Positions 34,317 through 38,955 of a stretch of 38,955 nucleotides of DNA are shown here, piece by piece. Within the stretch, counting starts at the first letter, position 1; the number at the start of each line of letters is the position of its first letter. This DNA comes from Singulisphaera sp. (GTDB taxonomy: Bacteria; Planctomycetota; Planctomycetia; Isosphaerales; Isosphaeraceae), in the NCBI GenBank assembly GCA_027451445.1, contig DAIDJG010000564.1, positions 1-38,955 of the forward strand, given 5' to 3'. Made by a program: the position numbers and the translations under genes. Below the pieces are notes generated by a model. The model made no database searches. It was given only the letters and a program-made list of their open reading frames with translations, and was not told the DNA's origin.

Positions 34317-35738
34317 GTGTTGCCAGTCGACTCGGAGAACGGTCCCACTCAACCGGTAGTTGCCACGCGCCTCGCCATGGGGACCTTCGTCGTGCTGTTC
34401 GCAATGAACATGCTCGACTATCTCGACCGCAACGTTCTGATGGCGATGAAGCCGCAGATCACCAAGCAAATCCCGATGAAAGCCGCCGAGTGGGGGGCGC
34501 TTGCGAGTTTTTTCCTCGTCAGTTACTCGCTCGTCAGCCCCGTCATGGGTTGGCTCGGCGATCGCTATCGCCGCAACCGGCTGCTTGCATTCGGCGTCGG
34601 GCTCTGGAGCGTGGCGACCATCGGCAGCGGCCTGGCGCAGAGCTACGGTCAGCTCGCGCTGGCGCGGTCGTTGCTCGGCGTGGGCGAAGCGACTTACGGC
34701 GTCATCGCGCCGACGATTTTGATCGACCTCTTCGCGCGAGAGCAGCGCGCGCGCTTGATGTCCGCATTCTATCTTGCCATGCCGATCGGCAGTGCGCTCG
34801 GCATGGGGGTGGGCTCGTATGTCGCCACGACCTATAACTGGCACGTTGCGTTCTTCCTCGTCGGTGTGCCGGGATTCCTGGCGGCCCTGATCGCGCTGGT
34901 CATGCCCGAGCCCGTCCGCGGCGCGAGCGAAGGCGTCGACGTCAAAAAGCTCAAGGCACACGAGCGTGCCGGAGCGTCGCGCGAAGACTACCTCGACATG
35001 GCCGTTAACTCCTCGTACACCTACTCGGTCTTCGGGATGGCCGCCTACACGTTTGCAATCGGCGGCATGCTCGTCTGGGTGCCGAACTATCTGTTCGAAA
35101 CGCGCGGGATCAACCAGGTTCGTGCCGCCACGCTGCTCGGGCTTGTCACACTGATTGCTGCGGTCGTGGGAATGTCCGTGGGGGGCTGGGTCGCCGACAA
35201 GATGGCGATGAAGAAACCGCAGGCCCTGTTCCTCGTGCCGGGCGTTGCGATGCTGGCCTCGATCCCGTTCGTCCTGGTCGGCCTGCTCTCAACATCCGAG
35301 TCGGTGATCTTCGCCGCCATCCTCGTGGCTGAAACCTTGATGTTTATCAACACCGGGCCTTGCAACGCGATCATCGCCAACGTCGTCCAGCCCAACATGC
35401 GAGCGGCCGCCTACGCAATCGCGATTTTCGCGGTCCATTTTCTGGGCGATATCTGGTCACCCTATTTGATCGGCCTGGCCGCCGACTCCTTCGGCGACGC
35501 CAACACGATGCGCACGATGATCGGCCAGGCGTTGGCGTCAATCGGCGCGACCCCCACCCAGATCACCGGCCACTCGCCCCAGAACATCGTTGCCGGACTC
35601 CTGTGCGTTGTCCCTGCCCTCTTGCTGTCGAGCATTGTGCTCCTTGCCGGCATCCGTCACCTCCCGCGCGAGATGGCCTTGATGCGCGCCAAGCTCAAGG
35701 CCGCTCCCTCGCAGACTGTCGCCGACCTTGCCGACTAA
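34317..35738 (+). CDS. MFS transporter, spinster-like
   Basis: This 473-residue integral membrane protein of the major facilitator superfamily has about twelve helices. The first helix holds MNMLDYLDRNVLMAMKPQI. The loop GWLGDRYRRNRLL between helices 2 and 3 is the MFS signature A (G-x-x-x-D-R-x-x-R-R). ARSLLGVGEATYGVIAPTIL is characteristic of the spinster-like branch. The substrate is unknown; candidates are organic anions, sugars or lipids. I chose GTG 34317 because GAGAGG lies nine bases upstream. TTG 34260 gives a longer form without support, and ATG 34377 a shorter one right at the first helix. The malate dehydrogenase gene follows 39 bases downstream, so co-transcription is likely. Confidence 0.88.
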   Translation: MLPVDSENGPTQPVVATRLAMGTFVVLFAMNMLDYLDRNVLMAMKPQITKQIPMKAAEWGALASFFLVSYSLVSPVMGWLGDRYRRNRLLAFGVGLWSVATIGSGLAQSYGQLALARSLLGVGEATYGVIAPTILIDLFAREQRARLMSAFYLAMPIGSALGMGVGSYVATTYNWHVAFFLVGVPGFLAALIALVMPEPVRGASEGVDVKKLKAHERAGASREDYLDMAVNSSYTYSVFGMAAYTFAIGGMLVWVPNYLFETRGINQVRAATLLGLVTLIAAVVGMSVGGWVADKMAMKKPQALFLVPGVAMLASIPFVLVGLLSTSESVIFAAILVAETLMFINTGPCNAIIANVVQPNMRAAAYAIAIFAVHFLGDIWSPYLIGLAADSFGDANTMRTMIGQALASIGATPTQITGHSPQNIVAGLLCVVPALLLSSIVLLAGIRHLPREMALMRAKLKAAPSQTVADLAD

Positions 35739-35777
35739 CCGATTCCTCCTTGCCACTCACTGACCGAGGTAACTTTC

Positions 35778-36770
35778 ATGACCACGCCCATTCGCATTGC
35801 CGTGACCGGAGCCGGCGGCCAGATCGGTTACGCCCTGATTTTCCGGATCGCTTCCGGAGCGGTGTTCGGACCGAACCAACCGGTCGCGCTCAGCTTGCTC
35901 GAAATCACGCCGGCACTCCCCGCGCTCAAAGGGACGCTGATGGAGCTCGAAGACTGCGCCTTCCCGCTCCTGACCGACGTCGTCGCCACGGACCAGACCA
36001 CGGTCGCCTTCGAAGGCGCCGACTGGGTCGTTCTTGTTGGCGGCCTGCCGCGTAAGGATGGGATGAGCCGGGCCGATCTGATCCGTGCGAATGGGCCGAT
36101 CTTTACCGGCCAGGGCCGGGCGATCAACGATGTGGCCTCGCCTAACGTGCGGATCCTGACAGTCGCCAACCCGTGCAATACCAACTGCCTCATCGCCCGA
36201 TCGCACGCCCCCAAGATCCCGCCCGATCGCTGGTTTGCGATGACGCGGCTCGATCAGAACCGCGCCGCCGCGCAGCTCGCACTGAAGGCCAATGTGCCCG
36301 TGTCTCAGATCAGCCGGATGACGATCTGGGGGAATCACAGCGACACACAGTACCCCGACTACAAGAATGCGCGGATCGGTGATCACAAAGCGACGGACGT
36401 CATCACGGATTCCGCATGGTTCACGGAAACCTTCATCCCCACGGTCGCGAAGCGCGGTGGTGCCGTGATCAAGGCGCGGGGAGCGTCCTCGGCTGCGTCG
36501 GCCGCGAACGCGGCGATTGATAGTATCCGCTCCTGCGTGACGCCCAAGACCGAAGACTGGTTCAGCGCCGGGGTCGTCTCGGACGGCAGCTACGGCATTC
36601 CCGAAGGCCTGATCTACAGCTTCCCGCTGCGCACGATCGACGGCACGGGCTGGTCAATCGTCGAGGGGGCGCATATCGACGAGGACGACCGCAAGCGTCT
36701 CGATGCCTCCGCGGCGGAACTCATCGCGGAACGTGACGCGGTGAAGGATCTGCTGGGGTCGGCGGTCTAA
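35778..36770 (+). CDS. mdh: Malate dehydrogenase
   Basis: This 330-residue cytosolic NAD-dependent malate dehydrogenase interconverts malate and oxaloacetate in the TCA cycle. The Rossmann motif is GAGGQIG (residues 11-17). Substrate-binding arginines are in [14 protein letters not shown] (Arg92, Arg98) and LDQNRA (Asp159, Arg162). The catalytic His187 is in [13 protein letters not shown], and NPCNTN (131-136) is as expected. Length and motifs match the type 2 family (cytosolic/Thermus-like) rather than the LDH-like class. GAGGT lies eight bases before the ATG. The gene follows the MFS gene closely, and its stop is only four bases from the convergent secreted-protein gene. Confidence 0.96.
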   Translation: MTTPIRIAVTGAGGQIGYALIFRIASGAVFGPNQPVALSLLEITPALPALKGTLMELEDCAFPLLTDVVATDQTTVAFEGADWVVLVGGLPRKDGMSRADLIRANGPIFTGQGRAINDVASPNVRILTVANPCNTNCLIARSHAPKIPPDRWFAMTRLDQNRAAAQLALKANVPVSQISRMTIWGNHSDTQYPDYKNARIGDHKATDVITDSAWFTETFIPTVAKRGGAVIKARGASSAASAANAAIDSIRSCVTPKTEDWFSAGVVSDGSYGIPEGLIYSFPLRTIDGTGWSIVEGAHIDEDDRKRLDASAAELIAERDAVKDLLGSAV

Positions 36771-36774
36771 CCGC

Positions 36775-38394
36775 TCACCGGAACGTCCGCCCGTTCGCCC
36801 CGGCCCCGTTGCGGGCCGCAGGCACGTCGACACCCATGATTCGGCTGCGGGGGCGGGTCCGATCGACGATGACCGCCCCGCTTGCCGTCGTGTCGGCGCT
36901 CCCGACGTTCCCCATCGTATCGACGGCCTCGACGCGGATGTGGAACTTCGGAGGAAAATTCGGAGGCACGGTCCAGACGTAGCGGTCGACACCTTCGAGG
37001 GATTCGGCCACGGTTTGCCACTGCGCCCCGTCTTGATCGGGGCGCCATTGGATCGTTACGGGGTGGGGCGTCAGGTGAAGGTCGCTGGCGCGCCAGGAGA
37101 TTGCGACCTTGCCCAGGTATTTCCCGCTGCCAACAACGGGTGGATCGAGCTGCACGCTGGGCGGAACGTTGTCGACCTCAACCCAGTACTGCGGCGTATC
37201 TCCCGGTGCCGGGGGCTGATCACCAAGCCCCGAGGCGGCCCGGGCGACGAGTGCGAGTCCAAACGTTCCCTCACTTCCAAGGTCGACCGGGAAAGGAGAA
37301 ACCCGGTCCGGATCCTCGCCGAGACGGATCCACGATTGACCGCCGTTTCGCGTGATCCAGAGCTCAACGACGGCTGGACCATTGGGGCCAGCTTCGTCAA
37401 CTTGGTACTGAAGTGAAAACTTCGGGCTCGGGACCAGGAGCGTGCGGCTCGGACTTGACCCCGGCGCCTGGGACGCGGTATTCGGCGTCTCGCCACCACC
37501 GCTGGGCGACCCGCTGAACGCGTCGGTGCCGTGGGCGAAGGCGTCATTCCCGGTGTGACTTTGTGGTGCCGCCGATTCAGCCTCGAAGCGACCTGAGGCG
37601 GAAGGGGGAGTCTCCATCACCGGAGGAAAGTCGGGGGCTCGCGCAATGCGGGGGCCGGACGGACCGCTCAGCGCGGAAATCTCCGGTTCGTCAAATGCCG
37701 GATTTTGCGGCGTCCCCGCGGGAAGGTTGATCACGACCTCGGTCACATTGTGCGCCTTGTCTTCAACCGTGCCTCGCACGCGAAGCGGCTCTGCCGTCCC
37801 GGCGTCCCACGACCGGCTGCCGATCAGCGCCGGTTGCCGAGGCGGTACCCTCCGCCACTCGCGGGCTCCCTCGGCCTGGTATTCGAAGTACAGGGTCTTC
37901 AGGTCGAGATTCTCGTCGCGGACCTCCCAGCGCACACTCGCGACACTTCCCCGCCGCCCATTCGGCTCGAGCAAGAGCGACGGCGGGTTCGTATCCACGA
38001 TCACGATCATGCTCGGGGTCGGTGTGGCATCGGATTGACCGGTGTCGGTCCCATCCTTGGCGATCGAGCGCACTGCGAACCAGTATTCGCCGTCACGCGT
38101 GCCCTTGAACGTGAAGTACGGTCGATCCGGCGTGGTGCGGCTCCTGGGATGCCACGTGTATCCCGAGTCGTCTGAAACGAAGAGCTGGACCTCCTGGAGG
38201 CGAGCCCGCTCTGCGGGGTCAATCGTCAGCGGGATCCGGAAGGAGCGACTCTTGTGGTAGAGGCGTTTCGGCTGCGGCGTTCGTCCTTCACTGGAGTCGG
38301 GGGCGGCGGCTGCGAAGGGCGCGGCGGTTCCGAACCCGAGCGCCAGGCCCAGGCTGAGAACCAACACACGCGCTTGCCCCGTCTTCCGCCTCAC
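36775..38394 (-). CDS. Secreted Ig-like / fibronectin-type protein
   Basis: This 539-residue exported protein starts with a GTG codon backed by GGAGG seven bases upstream. Its signal peptide covers residues 1 to about 31 (...AAPFAAAA). The mature chain has repeated beta-sandwich segments with the pattern 'visible signs of stress on tensors of speech': DSGYTWHPRSRTTPDRPYF, DGEYWFAVRSIAKDGTDTG, VDTNPPSLLLEPNGRRGSVA in the first half and GGQSWIRLGEDPDRVSPFPV, VDNVPPSVQLDPPVVGSGK and PPKFHIRVEAVDTMGNVG in the second. A Pro/Ser-rich linker lies between. The two halves appear to be duplicated Ig-like units. No enzymatic motif is visible. It is likely a cell-surface structural or binding protein. 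Its 3' end faces mdh; cobU lies upstream on the same strand, 58 bases away. Confidence 0.8.
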   Translation of the reverse strand: MRRKTGQARVLVLSLGLALGFGTAAPFAAAAPDSSEGRTPQPKRLYHKSRSFRIPLTIDPAERARLQEVQLFVSDDSGYTWHPRSRTTPDRPYFTFKGTRDGEYWFAVRSIAKDGTDTGQSDATPTPSMIVIVDTNPPSLLLEPNGRRGSVASVRWEVRDENLDLKTLYFEYQAEGAREWRRVPPRQPALIGSRSWDAGTAEPLRVRGTVEDKAHNVTEVVINLPAGTPQNPAFDEPEISALSGPSGPRIARAPDFPPVMETPPSASGRFEAESAAPQSHTGNDAFAHGTDAFSGSPSGGGETPNTASQAPGSSPSRTLLVPSPKFSLQYQVDEAGPNGPAVVELWITRNGGQSWIRLGEDPDRVSPFPVDLGSEGTFGLALVARAASGLGDQPPAPGDTPQYWVEVDNVPPSVQLDPPVVGSGKYLGKVAISWRASDLHLTPHPVTIQWRPDQDGAQWQTVAESLEGVDRYVWTVPPNFPPKFHIRVEAVDTMGNVGSADTTASGAVIVDRTRPRSRIMGVDVPAARNGAGANGRTFR

Positions 38395-38452
38395 GCGTTT
38401 GCCTCCGTGTCCCTCGCCACCGCATCCGGCAGCCGCGACTTTCCTGCCCCGA

Positions 38453-38955
38453 TCACTTCAGTCGAATCGACAGTCCCGCGGCGCAAAAATGCACCTGGTC
38501 ACACTCACTCCCGAGTCGCTGGTTGCTGAGCCCTTGCAGATCCCCGAATCGCCTCGCCAACGCGTTCATGGGCACGCCCCCCAGGCCAACCTCGTTCGAG
38601 ACCCAAATCACGCGTGCCGCGCCGTGACAGAGGCGAGCCGCTTGCTCGACCGCCGCGAGCGAGTCGGCATCGTCGAGCGCGGGTCCTCCGCCAAGTCCGA
38701 GCATCAGATTGGTGATCCAGAGTGTCGCACAATCGATAATGACGGCTCCGTCCTGCGCGACCAGACCTGGAAGGACCGCCGCCAGGTCGCGCGGCACCTC
38801 CAGAACGGTCCACCCGCTGGGCCGGTCGGCCTGGTGTCGGGCAATACGGGCCGACATTTCGGGATCGTTCGGGTCGACCGTCGCCGTCGCCAGGTAGGTC
38901 ACGCTCGAGCACTCCCGAGCCAGGCGTTCCGCCAGTCGGCTCTTGCCCGATCGAG
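38453..38955 (-). CDS. cobU: CobU adenosylcobinamide kinase / guanylyltransferase, 5' end cut by window edge
   Basis: This is the C-terminal 166 or so residues of CobU/CobP, the bifunctional enzyme that phosphorylates adenosylcobinamide and transfers GMP to it in the nucleotide-loop assembly of cobalamin. In the frame running off the window the P-loop end RSGKSRLAERLA is visible at the very edge. It is followed by SVTYLATATVDPNDPEMSAR and RHQADRP (containing the His that takes the GMP in this family), then IIDCATLWITNL and VSNEVGLGGVPMNALARRFG, all standard CobU blocks. Only the first few residues are missing. The GTG at 38902 is internal and not the start. The gene precedes the secreted Ig-like gene; the rest of any cobalamin cluster is outside the window. 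Confidence 0.93.
   Translation of the reverse strand, partial: RSGKSRLAERLARECSSVTYLATATVDPNDPEMSARIARHQADRPSGWTVLEVPRDLAAVLPGLVAQDGAVIIDCATLWITNLMLGLGGGPALDDADSLAAVEQAARLCHGAARVIWVSNEVGLGGVPMNALARRFGDLQGLSNQRLGSECDQVHFCAAGLSIRLK

Overview
The window reads as a high-GC planctomycete chromosome, most likely of the Isosphaeraceae/Gemmata type (an inference, not a placement). Clade signs are the TIGR02604/TIGR02603-type dehydrogenase plus CxxCH heme protein, a redoxin-cytochrome-copper monooxygenase fusion, a giant extracellular protein with an N-terminal LEVRSLLT motif, a PEP-CTERM protein, FG-GAP and TPR secreted proteins, and many palindromic intergenic repeats. No rRNA, tRNA, CRISPR array, prophage or intact insertion sequence was seen.

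Layout. 1-2.0 kb: an FtsX-type permease and its ATPase (+), whose 3' end overlaps a convergent quinone oxidoreductase gene. 3.0-6.7 kb: minus-strand genes for a secreted FG-GAP propeller, a protein with a degenerate diadenylate-cyclase-like C-terminal domain, and a small proline-rich secreted protein. 7.3-16.4 kb: one 9.2-kb gene for a ~3050-residue secreted parallel beta-helix/Calx-beta protein built from three large duplicated modules. 16.4-17.7 kb: an SGNH-hydrolase-like membrane protein. 18.3-20.2 kb: a redoxin/heme/copper protein. 20.6-24.5 kb: two secreted TPR proteins in one minus-strand operon. 25.2-25.8 kb: a REP-associated tyrosine transposase (RAYT) gene broken by one amber codon and enclosed by a ~150-bp inverted repeat. 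26.2-28.9 kb: a PIG-L deacetylase, a PEP-CTERM protein and a family 2 glycosyltransferase. 29.0-34.1 kb: a 1239-residue heme/HEAT protein followed by two closely coupled genes, one winged-helix-like and one unknown. 34.3-36.8 kb: an MFS transporter and malate dehydrogenase. 36.8-38.4 kb: a secreted Ig-like protein. The right edge is the 3' part of cobU.

How the parts relate. Most genes serve the cell surface, extracytoplasmic redox or export, and sit in short transcription units rather than one pathway. The most unusual content is between genes. At least four different palindromic repeat families occupy the gaps at 4.4, 18.1, 20.4 and 24.8-26.1 kb, and the last surrounds the damaged RAYT. The other leads are the degenerate DAC-like protein, the duplicated beta-helix protein and the small winged-helix two-gene unit.
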